From JBBRNH01 sp038230415 (GTDB lineage Bacteria > Bacteroidota > Bacteroidia > Cytophagales > Spirosomataceae), in assembly GCA_038230415.1 (NCBI GenBank), contig JBBRNH010000075.1, positions 1 through 30,585 on the forward strand: DNA of 30,585 bases, given 5' to 3'. Both the position numbers and the translations under genes were made by a program. This document shows, piece after piece, positions 24,272 through 30,585 of the stretch (positions are counted from its first letter, which is position 1; the number at the start of each line of letters is the position of its first letter). Below the pieces are notes generated by a model. It was not told the DNA's origin. It saw only the letters and a list, made by a program, of their open reading frames with translations, and made no database searches.

Positions 24272-25441
24272 TTGCGCGACACCCTGTTTTTTCTTGCAAC
24301 GTTTGTCTTCGTTATATTTCAAGCGGTTGCACTTCCCCCAAAAAAGCCGCTTGTTCATCTGCCGCCCCATTTTTGCGGAGAATTAGTGCCGACCGAGCAA
24401 GCCGCCGTGTCGCAGAAACTGGCTGTGGCTCTGGCAAGCGGATACGGCAAACACATTCAGCAGTTGAAACAACGGGTGGCACCGCACTGGGCCATAATCG
24501 AGCCGATTCTGGCAAAACACCGCATCCCGAATGATTTTAAGTACCTGCCCCTCATCGAAAGCGACCTGAAAGCCGATGCCGTTTCGGGGAAGGGCGCAAC
24601 GGGTTACTGGCAGTTTATGGACGAAACCGCCACCGAACTGGGTCTGAACATTTCGCCCGAAGCCGACGAACGCAAAGACCTCAAAAAATCAACCGAAGCC
24701 GCCTGCCGATACCTCAAAATCCTGTATCGAAACCTCGGCTCCTGGACGCTTGTGGCTGCTGCTTATAATGGGGGCGTGGGCATGATGCAGCGCAAAATCG
24801 CTAAAAACGGGGTGCGTGATTATTATGCCATGACCCTCAACGAAGAAACCGGCTACTACCTTTACCGGATTCTGGCCGCGAAAGAACTCTTCACCAACCC
24901 ACTCTATGCCAACGGGTTAGCCGATGGTATGCTGGCCTACGATGCCGAAGCCTACAACCGAGAACGCGCCCAGGCCCGGCGCATGGGCTGGCTCCTGGAC
25001 GACGAACCCGAACTAACCGGCACACCCGTCGAAACCGCAAATCCGTTTGCCAACCAGCCCCAGACCGTCTTTATTGACAGTGTACTGACGGCGTTACTGG
25101 CGAAGAAATCAACTGCCCCGGCCCCGTTTTTGAGTGATGCCGAAGCCAAACTAATCCGCGCCGGGAAACCAAAAGTCGGCCAAAGTTGGACATTTGTTGT
25201 GACGCAGGAAACGCAAATCGGCGAAACGCTCCTGCACCCCGGCGACGCGCTTTATGCCCTCGTTGATGATCTCGATAACCGGGGAACGCTGTTTCTCCGC
25301 ACCACCAAAGCCGTGTTACAAACCACCGGCGAAACCGTTGCGATTACGCTTCTGGCCCAAAACCCGGCCACCGGCCTAACGGGTATAGCCCTGCCCAAAA
25401 CCGTGAAACCGGGCTGGGTTGTGCAGTGGAAAGTACAGTGA
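24272..25441 (+). CDS. Exported lytic murein transglycosylase (SLT domain)
   Basis: This is a 389-aa protein from the TTG at 24272, chosen because it yields a compact signal sequence (RDTLFFLATFVFVIFQAVA). A GTG at 24161 is in frame but would translate an intergenic-type repeat, so the start is uncertain. The SLT domain carries the catalytic Glu in YLPLIESDLKADAVSGKG, followed by GATGYWQFM and AAYNGGVGMMQRKI. This domain cleaves the glycan strand of peptidoglycan, forming 1,6-anhydro ends, in the periplasm. Motifs are MltD-like, but no LysM domain is seen. The C-terminal 130 residues form a beta-rich segment of unknown role (VGQSWTFVVTQETQIGETLL). Confidence 0.88.
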   Translation: MRDTLFFLATFVFVIFQAVALPPKKPLVHLPPHFCGELVPTEQAAVSQKLAVALASGYGKHIQQLKQRVAPHWAIIEPILAKHRIPNDFKYLPLIESDLKADAVSGKGATGYWQFMDETATELGLNISPEADERKDLKKSTEAACRYLKILYRNLGSWTLVAAAYNGGVGMMQRKIAKNGVRDYYAMTLNEETGYYLYRILAAKELFTNPLYANGLADGMLAYDAEAYNRERAQARRMGWLLDDEPELTGTPVETANPFANQPQTVFIDSVLTALLAKKSTAPAPFLSDAEAKLIRAGKPKVGQSWTFVVTQETQIGETLLHPGDALYALVDDLDNRGTLFLRTTKAVLQTTGETVAITLLAQNPATGLTGIALPKTVKPGWVVQWKVQ

Positions 25442-25472
25442 AAAATAGTACGTGTCACCGGCAAAAGTTTTT

Positions 25473-25480
25473 TAGATTTG
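25473..25480 (+). promoter_or_regulatory. Possible -7 promoter element for the toxin-antitoxin pair
   Basis: TAGATTTG is an exact TAnnTTTG match 15 bases before the antitoxin ATG at 25496, implying a very short leader. No TTTG or TTG lies about 19 bp upstream. Confidence 0.35.
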
Positions 25481-25495
25481 TAGAGGTCAAAAATT

Positions 25496-25738
25496 ATGCA
25501 AACTACCTATCGGCTTAATACAGAGGAGCTTAGTATGGCTTTTATCGAGTCAATAAAAAGCCTGTTGCCAAATCAAGAGGTCAACATTGTTGTCTCAACG
25601 TTGCCAACGGATAACGTTATGGCTGATAAAGCCTGGCTGTCTGGGCTTGCCAACAATCCATCGTTTGATTTTTTGACCGATGAAGCCGAAGACATTTACA
25701 GGTTGACTGATGGCGTTCCGGTAAACTATGAAAAATAG
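25496..25738 (+). CDS. Antitoxin of a PemK/MazF-type pair
   Basis: This 80-aa protein starts MQTTYRLNTEELSMAFIESI. The N-terminal half (ELSMAFIESIKSLLPNQEVNIVVS) resembles the short dimerising part of antitoxins paired with PemK-like toxins. The C-terminal segment NPSFDFLTDEAEDIYRLTDG resembles their toxin-wrapping tail (NPAFDFL..EEDIY.L.DG). It overlaps the toxin gene by 11 bases. The base composition is more A/T-rich than the flanking transglycosylase and photolyase genes, consistent with recent arrival. The antitoxin call depends on similarity plus the toxin next door. Confidence 0.78.
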   Translation: MQTTYRLNTEELSMAFIESIKSLLPNQEVNIVVSTLPTDNVMADKAWLSGLANNPSFDFLTDEAEDIYRLTDGVPVNYEK

Positions 25739-26066
25739 AATTGTACTCGTTCCGTTTCCATTCGACGATTTATCTGACTCAAAAATTCGTCCTGCATTAT
25801 GCCTTACTGACCCGGTTTCAGCTTACAATCATGTTGTAATCAGCTTTATTACCAGTCAATTAAGCAAGGCTATGGAACCAACAGATTTTTCTTTGCTGAC
25901 TACTGATGTTAACTTTAACCTCACAGGGCTAAAAGTCGATTCTGCCGTTCGTCTGCATCGTTTAGTAACTATCCCGACCTATCTTATTCAGCGGCAGTTA
26001 GGCATTTTACCGACCTCGTTCCATGCTCTTTTGGAACAAAAGATTAGAACATTATTTGGTATTTGA
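25728..26066 (+). CDS. PemK/MazF-family endoribonuclease toxin
   Basis: This 112-aa protein starts MKNRIVLVPFPFDDLSDSKI. The motif VLVPFPFDDLSDSKIRPALC matches the family's catalytic loop (V.VPFPF.D....K.RPAL), whose Arg acts in RNA cleavage. A strand VVISFITSQL and the SAVRLHRLVTIPTYLIQRQL segment follow in the usual order. Such toxins cut mRNA at short sequence motifs when freed from antitoxin. The gene starts inside the end of the antitoxin gene. It ends 15 bases from the convergent photolyase gene, with no clear terminator between. Confidence 0.87.
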   Translation: MKNRIVLVPFPFDDLSDSKIRPALCLTDPVSAYNHVVISFITSQLSKAMEPTDFSLLTTDVNFNLTGLKVDSAVRLHRLVTIPTYLIQRQLGILPTSFHALLEQKIRTLFGI

Positions 26067-26081
26067 TTTCCCTCGTTACCG

Positions 26082-27422
26082 TTACTCCTTCGCCAGCCCC
26101 GATTTATAGGTGTCAATGGCTCGCTGCCGGGCCATAGCGTGGTCAACAATGGGTTTGGCGTAGCTGAGGCTATTAAATTCGGGTATCCACTGCCGGATGT
26201 ACTCGCCCTTGGGGTCAAACTTTTCGGCTTGCAGGGCGGGGTTAAACACTCGAAAATACGGCGCGGCATCGGTGCCGGAGCCAGCCGCCCACTGCCAGCC
26301 GCCGTTGTTGGCCGAAAGGTCATAGTCGCGGAGTTTTTTGGCAAAATAGCGTTCGCCCCACCGCCAGTCAATCAGCAGATGTTTGCATAAAAAACTGGCC
26401 GTCACCATCCTGACGCGGTTGTGCATCCAGCCAATGGTGTTGAGTTGGCGCATCCCGGCATCAACAAGCGGGTAGCCCGTTTGTCCGTCGCACCACGCGG
26501 CAAACTCGGTTTCGTTGTTACGCCAGGCAATGTTATCGTACTGGGGCCGGAATGAATTGGCTTCAACATGTGGAAAGTGGTGCAGCACCTGAAAATAAAA
26601 ATCGCGCCAGCAAAGCTCGTTCAGAAACGTGGCTCCGTTGGCGGCCTGAGCCTGCCGGGCCAACTCGCGGATGCTAATGGTGCCAAAGCGCAGGTGAATA
26701 CTGAGTTCGCTGGTGCCGTTGATGGCCGGAATGTCGCGGGTTTTCTGGTACGTTTCGAGCAGGTCGTTGTCCACCATTGGCTTCGGGAATGACTCACCAA
26801 GCGGGGCAAAGCCCATCTCGGCCAGCGTCGGCACGGTACGCCATTGGTCAGCGTTCTCGCTGATTTTCAGAAAGTTATTAAAGTATTCTTGCGTCGGGTA
26901 CGATTTCAGTGAAAGCTCCGTGAGTTTGCTGTGCCAATTGCGGCTATACGGCGTAAAAACGGTATATGGCGACGCGCTGCCACTCAACACCTCGTCGCGT
27001 TCAAAAATGCTCTGGTCTTTGTACGTGTGAAACCCCGCCCCGGCTTCGGCCATCAGGTTACCAATCTCGGTGTCGCGGCCTTTGGCATAGACCTCATAAT
27101 CGTGATTGGTATAAACGGCGGCAATGTCCACTTCGGTCAGCAGGTCTTTCCAGACATCGAGCGGCTTGCCGTAACGCACTATTAATGCCGACCCCAGCGC
27201 GGCCATCTGCTGTTGCAGGGCTTCGATTTGCCGGTGAATAAATTCAACCCGCCGGTCACGTTTATCGTCGAGATGATCGAGAATATCGCGGTCAAAGATG
27301 AACAGCGGCAACACCGGATTTCCTGATTTCAGGGCGTGATACAGGGCTGCGTTGTCGTGCAGGCGCAGGTCTCGCCGGAGCCAGACGATGGCAGTTGGTT
27401 CAGCAATACGGGTCAGAGGCAT
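26082..27422 (-). CDS. phr: Deoxyribodipyrimidine photolyase
   Basis: This 446-aa cryptochrome/photolyase family enzyme repairs UV-induced pyrimidine dimers using blue light. The N-terminal antenna domain opens AIVWLRRDLRLHDNAALYHA. The FAD-binding domain has LRFGTISIREL, LCWRDFYFQVL, HNRVRMVTASFLCKHLLIDW and the flavin-site motif DYDLSANNGGWQWAAGSGTD. The closing FNPALQAEKFDPKGEYIRQW is typical of class I CPD photolyases. A 6-4 or cryptochrome role is less likely but not excluded. The ATG at 27422 opens divergently from the hydroxylase gene about 100 bases away. Confidence 0.94.
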   Translation of the reverse strand: MPLTRIAEPTAIVWLRRDLRLHDNAALYHALKSGNPVLPLFIFDRDILDHLDDKRDRRVEFIHRQIEALQQQMAALGSALIVRYGKPLDVWKDLLTEVDIAAVYTNHDYEVYAKGRDTEIGNLMAEAGAGFHTYKDQSIFERDEVLSGSASPYTVFTPYSRNWHSKLTELSLKSYPTQEYFNNFLKISENADQWRTVPTLAEMGFAPLGESFPKPMVDNDLLETYQKTRDIPAINGTSELSIHLRFGTISIRELARQAQAANGATFLNELCWRDFYFQVLHHFPHVEANSFRPQYDNIAWRNNETEFAAWCDGQTGYPLVDAGMRQLNTIGWMHNRVRMVTASFLCKHLLIDWRWGERYFAKKLRDYDLSANNGGWQWAAGSGTDAAPYFRVFNPALQAEKFDPKGEYIRQWIPEFNSLSYAKPIVDHAMARQRAIDTYKSGLAKE

Positions 27423-27524
27423 ATAAAGAGCTTTTTAGGCCAACCGCCCGCGTCGGTGAATTGTTTGTTTGGGTTGTTTTTACGTTCTTTGAAGGAGGAA
27501 ACAGGCACACAGATTTATACAAAA

Positions 27525-28460
27525 ATGGAACTGAGTTTACCCCAATTTCAGGCATCGGCAGGAAAAATCCTGATGCTCCTCTTTTTCTCGACGGTCATTT
27601 ACGGCTTGGCTGAGATGCTATACCTGCATTTCAGGCGAAAGGTGGCCCGGATGCGCGAATATCGCACCACGGCGAGCGCAGTAGTGATTGCCCTGCTGAT
27701 TTCGATAGGCATAACGGCGGTTTACGGGCGGGTCAACACGGCCATTATTGCCATTGGCACGGCTCCGCTGACCTTGTTCAAAACCGATTTGTCGTGGTAT
27801 TGGTGGGTGTATGGGCTGTTGGTGTATGAATTTTGGTATTTCGTGCAACACGTTCTGGCCCATAAAGTCCGGTTTTTGTGGTGCATTCATTCGCCCCATC
27901 ACGCGCCCGAATCCATGAATATGTTTGTGGGTTTTAACCACTCGTTCATCGAGAGCCTGTTTTATATGCCGTTTTTTTTGGGCTTTTTTCCGGTGCTGTG
28001 CGGGGTTCGGCCCGAAATCGTGCTGGTCTGCAACATCGTTGATGCCATCTGGGGCAGCCTGATTCACATCAGCGACCACGTGTTGCCGGGGCGTTTGGGC
28101 ATTCTGGAGCGGTTCCTTCAAACGCCTTCGTACCACCGCGCCCACCACGCCCGCAACGTGCGCTACATGGACACCAATTACACGTCTATCACGCTTTTTT
28201 GGGACTACGTTTTCGGCACCCGCCAGCCTTTGCATGACAGTGACCCGGTACAATACGGCATCACGCGCCCGGTGAATACCGGAAGCTATCCCGATACTCA
28301 TTTCGGCGAGTGGCGGCTGCTTTGGCAGGATATACGGCACGCGCCCGGCCTGAAAAACAAGCTGTTGTACGCCCTGATGTCGCCCGGCTGGAGTCACACC
28401 GGAATCAGCCAAACCGCAGCCACGCTAAAACGGCAGATGCTGGAGACAGTCAGTTCTTGA
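27525..28460 (+). CDS. Sterol desaturase/fatty acid hydroxylase family membrane protein
   Basis: This 311-aa integral membrane di-iron enzyme starts MELSLPQFQASAGKILMLLF. The ATG at 27525 puts the first membrane helix at the N-terminus; the frame extends upstream over the photolyase start and is not credible there. Membrane segments include ILMLLFFSTVIYGLAEML, VVIALLISIGITAVYG and the YWWVYGLLVYEFWYF stretch. The His clusters that bind the iron pair are HVLAH, HSPHH, HISDH and HRAHH. Relatives hydroxylate or desaturate sterols, carotenoids or fatty acyl chains; the substrate here is not determined. Proximity to a photolyase may hint at a light-protection theme, but that is weak. Confidence 0.9.
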   Translation: MELSLPQFQASAGKILMLLFFSTVIYGLAEMLYLHFRRKVARMREYRTTASAVVIALLISIGITAVYGRVNTAIIAIGTAPLTLFKTDLSWYWWVYGLLVYEFWYFVQHVLAHKVRFLWCIHSPHHAPESMNMFVGFNHSFIESLFYMPFFLGFFPVLCGVRPEIVLVCNIVDAIWGSLIHISDHVLPGRLGILERFLQTPSYHRAHHARNVRYMDTNYTSITLFWDYVFGTRQPLHDSDPVQYGITRPVNTGSYPDTHFGEWRLLWQDIRHAPGLKNKLLYALMSPGWSHTGISQTAATLKRQMLETVSS

Positions 28461-28500
28461 GTTAGATATAGTAAAACGCCCTCAATTTTTCAGGAAATGC

Positions 28501-28531
28501 TTTGTCAACTATCTGAAAGGCACTATCTTTG
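28501..28531 (+). promoter_or_regulatory. Promoter for rpmG-DUF4295
   Basis: TTTG (28501-28504), exactly 19 bp, then TATCTTTG (28524-28531) is a full match to the Bacteroidetes housekeeping consensus TTTG-N19-TAnnTTTG. The inferred start near 28537 gives a leader of about 24 nt to the rpmG ATG. Confidence 0.82.
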
Positions 28532-28560
28532 CGCTCCCGTTTGAGAAAATATAAATAGCA

Positions 28561-28743
28561 ATGGCTAAGAAAGGCAATAGAATTCAGGTCATTCTGGAAT
28601 GCACCGAGCAGAAAACGTCGGGCGTTGCCGGTATGTCGCGGTATATCACCACCAAGAACCGCAAAAACACCCCCGCCCGTATCGAGCGGAAGAAATACAA
28701 CCCGTTCCTGCGGAAAGTGACGCTTCACAAAGAAATTAAGTAA
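28561..28743 (+). CDS. rpmG: 50S ribosomal protein L33
   Basis: This 60-aa basic protein begins MAKKGNRIQVILECTEQKTS. It continues YITTKNRKNTPARIERKKYN and PFLRKVTLHKEIK, the Bacteroidetes L33 pattern. It has a single Cys, so it is the zinc-free form without the CxxC pairs. It binds 23S rRNA near the tRNA exit site. A strong promoter lies directly upstream. The L28 gene (rpmB), often just before L33 in Bacteroidetes, is not present here. Confidence 0.95.
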   Translation: MAKKGNRIQVILECTEQKTSGVAGMSRYITTKNRKNTPARIERKKYNPFLRKVTLHKEIK

Positions 28744-28814
28744 TCTCGTTTTTTGTTGAGGATTTATCGTTGACATTCCGCAGAAATCACAAACTACAAA
28801 CCACAAACTAAGTC

Positions 28815-28970
28815 ATGGCAAAAAAGGTAGTAGCAACCCTGAAAACGAAAGATAACGGCAAGGCATTTGCCAAGGTTATCCGCGCTGTGAAGTCACCCAA
28901 AACCGGGGCTTACACGTTCAAAGAAGAAATGGTCCCGGTTGACGAAGTGCAGGCCGCGCTTAAATCGTAA
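28815..28970 (+). CDS. DUF4295 family protein
   Basis: This 51-aa basic protein starts MAKKVVATLKTKDNGKAFAK and ends KEEMVPVDEVQAALKS. This small family is confined to Bacteroidetes and sits next to L33 and ftsY, as here. It probably belongs to, or associates with, the ribosome; this is inferred from its size, charge and neighbours. It follows rpmG after 71 bases and is closed by a strong terminator, so the two form one transcript. Confidence 0.9.
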   Translation: MAKKVVATLKTKDNGKAFAKVIRAVKSPKTGAYTFKEEMVPVDEVQAALKS

Positions 28971-29007
28971 TTTACACGCCCTCGTCCGCTTACTGCAAGA
29001 AAATCGC

Positions 29008-29034
29008 AAAGTCCCCGGTGAGGGACTTTTTTTT
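29008..29034 (+). terminator. Rho-independent terminator after DUF4295
   Basis: AAAGTCCC (29008-29015) pairs with GGGACTTT (29022-29029) around a 6-nt loop. A run of eight T starts at 29027. Confidence 0.92.
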
Positions 29035-29042
29035 GTAATTAT

Positions 29043-29129
29043 AAGTTGGGTGGTTAGTGGCATGTGGTTAGTAACAAGAAATTCGTCTCGCGCAAGCCAA
29101 CTTGCCACTGCCAACTAACCACTTGTCAC
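29043..29129. repeat. Inverted repeat of TGGTTAGTGGCA words upstream of ftsY
   Basis: The left side carries GGTGGTTAGTGGCATGTGG (from about 29049). The right side, in reverse complement (29097-29129), carries AAGTGGTTAGTTGGCAGTGG. The arms are imperfect and made of the same short words. The element occupies almost all the space between the DUF4295 terminator and the ftsY ATG. Confidence 0.5.
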
Positions 29130-29137
29130 GACAAAAA

Positions 29138-30094
29138 ATGGCTTTATTCGGTCTGTTCTCGAAAGAGAAAAAAGAATCGCTCGACAAAGGGCTTGAAAAA
29201 ACCAAAGACAGTTTCTTCTCGAAATTAGGTCGCGCCGTAGTTGGCAAGGCCAAAGTTGACGACGACGTGCTGGATGAACTCGAAGAGGTATTGATTACGT
29301 CTGACGTGGGCGTTGAGACAACAGTTAAAATAATCCGGCGTATCGAAGAACGGGTGGCCCGTGATAAATACCTCGGCACCGACGAACTCGACCGTATTCT
29401 GCGCGAAGAAATCGCTGGTTTATTGTCTGAAAACCAATCCGTTGACGTAGCTGATGATTTCGCACTACCCATCACGCAGAAACCCTACGTGATTATGGTG
29501 GTGGGCGTAAACGGTGTGGGCAAAACCACAACCATTGGTAAACTGGCGGCTCAGTTTCACAAGCGCGGCTACAACGTTGTGCTGGGCGCGGGCGATACGT
29601 TTCGGGCGGCTGCCGTAGCCCAGCTTAAACTCTGGGGCGAGCGCGTGGGCGTGCCGGTCATCGAACACGGCATGAACACCGATCCCTCAGCGGTGGCCTT
29701 CGATGCGGTAAAAAAAGGGGTGGATTCCGGGGCCGATGTCGTGATTATTGACACTGCCGGACGGTTACACACCAAAGTCAACCTGATGAACGAATTGACC
29801 AAGATAAAGCGGGTAATGCAGAAATTCCTGCCCGACGCGCCCCACGAGGTGCTACTCGTGCTGGATGGCTCAACCGGGCAGAACGCCTTTATCCAGGCCA
29901 CCGAATTTACGAAAGCCACCGAGGTAACTGCGCTGGCAATCACCAAGTTAGACGGTACGGCGAAGGGGGGTGTGGTAATCGGGATTTCGGATCAGTTCAG
30001 GATTCCGGTCAAATACATCGGCGTTGGTGAGCAGATTGACGATTTACAGACATTTAATAAAATGGAGTTTGTCGATTCGTTTTTCAAGAAATAA
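29138..30094 (+). CDS. ftsY: Signal recognition particle receptor FtsY
   Basis: This 318-aa GTPase receives SRP-ribosome complexes at the inner membrane. The N domain covers about residues 1-100 (FFSKLGRAVVGKAKVDDDVL, LITSDVGVETTVKIIRRIEE). The G domain has GVNGVGKTTTIGKLA (P-loop), GAGDTFRAAAVAQL, IIDTAGRLHTKVNLM, TKLDGTAKGGVVIGI and GVGEQIDDLQTF. The long acidic A domain of E. coli FtsY is absent, with only a short charged start, as usual in Bacteroidetes. The ATG at 29138 is chosen; in-frame codons further upstream fall within the repeat. Confidence 0.96.
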   Translation: MALFGLFSKEKKESLDKGLEKTKDSFFSKLGRAVVGKAKVDDDVLDELEEVLITSDVGVETTVKIIRRIEERVARDKYLGTDELDRILREEIAGLLSENQSVDVADDFALPITQKPYVIMVVGVNGVGKTTTIGKLAAQFHKRGYNVVLGAGDTFRAAAVAQLKLWGERVGVPVIEHGMNTDPSAVAFDAVKKGVDSGADVVIIDTAGRLHTKVNLMNELTKIKRVMQKFLPDAPHEVLLVLDGSTGQNAFIQATEFTKATEVTALAITKLDGTAKGGVVIGISDQFRIPVKYIGVGEQIDDLQTFNKMEFVDSFFKK

Positions 30095-30099
30095 AAATC

Positions 30100-30309
30100 G
30101 TGGCATACATAGACGCACAGATTATTCGGGAACAGGGCAAACCCAAGTTTGCAGTTTTACCTATTGAACAATTTGACGCTATCCAACAGGGCTTAGGCGA
30201 TTTTGACACATTGGAGGACTTTGCCGACTATATGCACGCCCAAAAGGTGCGGCAGGAAACAACACAGTGGTTTACGCTCGACGAAGTAAAAAATCAGTTG
30301 GGATTATGA
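30100..30309 (+). CDS. Phd/YefM-like antitoxin, apparently orphan
   Basis: This 69-aa protein starts at GTG 30100, five bases after the ftsY stop. The opening AYIDAQIIREQGKPKFAVLP is followed by IEQFDAIQQG. This strand-strand-helix pattern is that of small Phd/YefM-type antitoxins (ID...I...GKP.FAVLP.E.F). The C-terminal half is acidic and helical (DFDTLEDFADYMHAQKVRQE). The following gene overlaps by four bases (ATGA) but looks like a secreted protein, not a RelE/Doc toxin, so no partner is seen. Its own promoter is not evident; transcription from ftsY is likely. Confidence 0.65.
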   Translation: MAYIDAQIIREQGKPKFAVLPIEQFDAIQQGLGDFDTLEDFADYMHAQKVRQETTQWFTLDEVKNQLGL

Positions 30310-30585
30310 ACGTTCCGGCAATTTTCGCTTTCCTACTCCTAAACCTGTTCGCGTTTTGCATGGTGATTACCAAGCCCCATCCGCAGCGTTTACGAAAGTC
30401 GAACTCGGCGAGACCGAGCGCGGTCCGACAGGGTATCTGCGGCTTAGTTACCGAGCTACGCGGCAACCAAATGCCCTCACCCGACCAGGTGAAACCCGCC
30501 ACCGGGCAACCCGTTGTGCGCGACGTGCTGATTTTTAAGGTGCTGATGCTGAGTCAGATAACCAGTGACGATGCCGGTTTCATTA
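30306..30585 (+). CDS. Secreted protein, N-terminal part only
   Basis: From the ATG at 30306 the frame is open to the window end (93 codons). The peptide starts MNVPAIFAFLLLNLFAFCMV, a good signal sequence. It continues GICGLVTELRGNQMPSPDQV and VVRDVLIFKVLMLSQI. The G-x-x-G-x-V-T-x-x-x-GNQMPSPD pattern resembles the start of carboxypeptidase-regulatory-like beta-sandwich proteins in Bacteroidetes, but too little is present to be firm. It overlaps the stop of the preceding antitoxin-like gene (ATGA), suggesting coupled translation. An overlapping frame from 30356 has no such features. Confidence 0.55.
   Translation, partial: MNVPAIFAFLLLNLFAFCMVITKPHPQRLRKSNSARPSAVRQGICGLVTELRGNQMPSPDQVKPATGQPVVRDVLIFKVLMLSQITSDDAGFI

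Noticed and set aside
27336..27524. 63-codon upstream extension of the hydroxylase gene
   Set aside because: It overlaps the start of the photolyase gene on the other strand and has no similarity to the family. The ATG at 27525 places the first membrane helix correctly.

Overview
The window looks like a chromosomal segment of a Cytophagales bacterium (Bacteroidetes; Spirosoma/Fibrella-like). The grounds are the acpP-fabF-rnc cluster, the L33-DUF4295-ftsY order, Bacteroidetes-type promoters (TTTG, 19 bp, TAnnTTTG), few Shine-Dalgarno sites, moderately high GC, and large secreted proteins with SdrD_B-like modules. No rRNA, tRNA, CRISPR array, transposase or integrase was seen.

Layout. 1-142 is the start of an MlaE-type lipid transporter permease reading leftwards. 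It is separated from an SDR oxidoreductase by about 0.5 kb of hairpin-rich non-coding DNA. 1350-2107 holds a DUF5615/DUF433 toxin-antitoxin pair between two copies of the priA 3' end, followed by priA itself (minus strand). 4755-13221 is a cell-surface block: three secreted proteins (1322, 827 and 182 aa) plus a YpdA-type flavoprotein. The secreted proteins have different domains but end in the same short tail, C-x4-C-[LV]-P-[VI]. 13310-17679 holds a small helical protein, a secreted glycerophosphodiesterase, a heptad-repeat coiled coil, a GH3-family adenylating enzyme and kdsA. 17766-21356 (minus) holds a secreted SGNH esterase, a small unknown gene and a PAAR-M91 metallopeptidase effector. 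The unknown gene is the natural immunity candidate.

21676-24111 is acpP-fabF-rnc, followed by a lytic transglycosylase, a PemK/MazF toxin-antitoxin pair, a photolyase (minus) and a fatty-acid hydroxylase. The window closes with rpmG, DUF4295, ftsY, an orphan Phd-like antitoxin and the start of a secreted protein that runs off the end.

Core genes (priA, kdsA, acpP-fabF-rnc, rpmG, ftsY) alternate with accessory insertions (toxin-antitoxin pairs, effector island, surface proteins). Several intergenic spaces carry palindromic repeats. The observations most worth follow-up are the priA 3'-end duplication around the toxin-antitoxin pair, the shared C-terminal Cys tail, the PAAR-M91 effector with its neighbour, and a REP-like inverted pair whose two hairpins show compensatory base changes.
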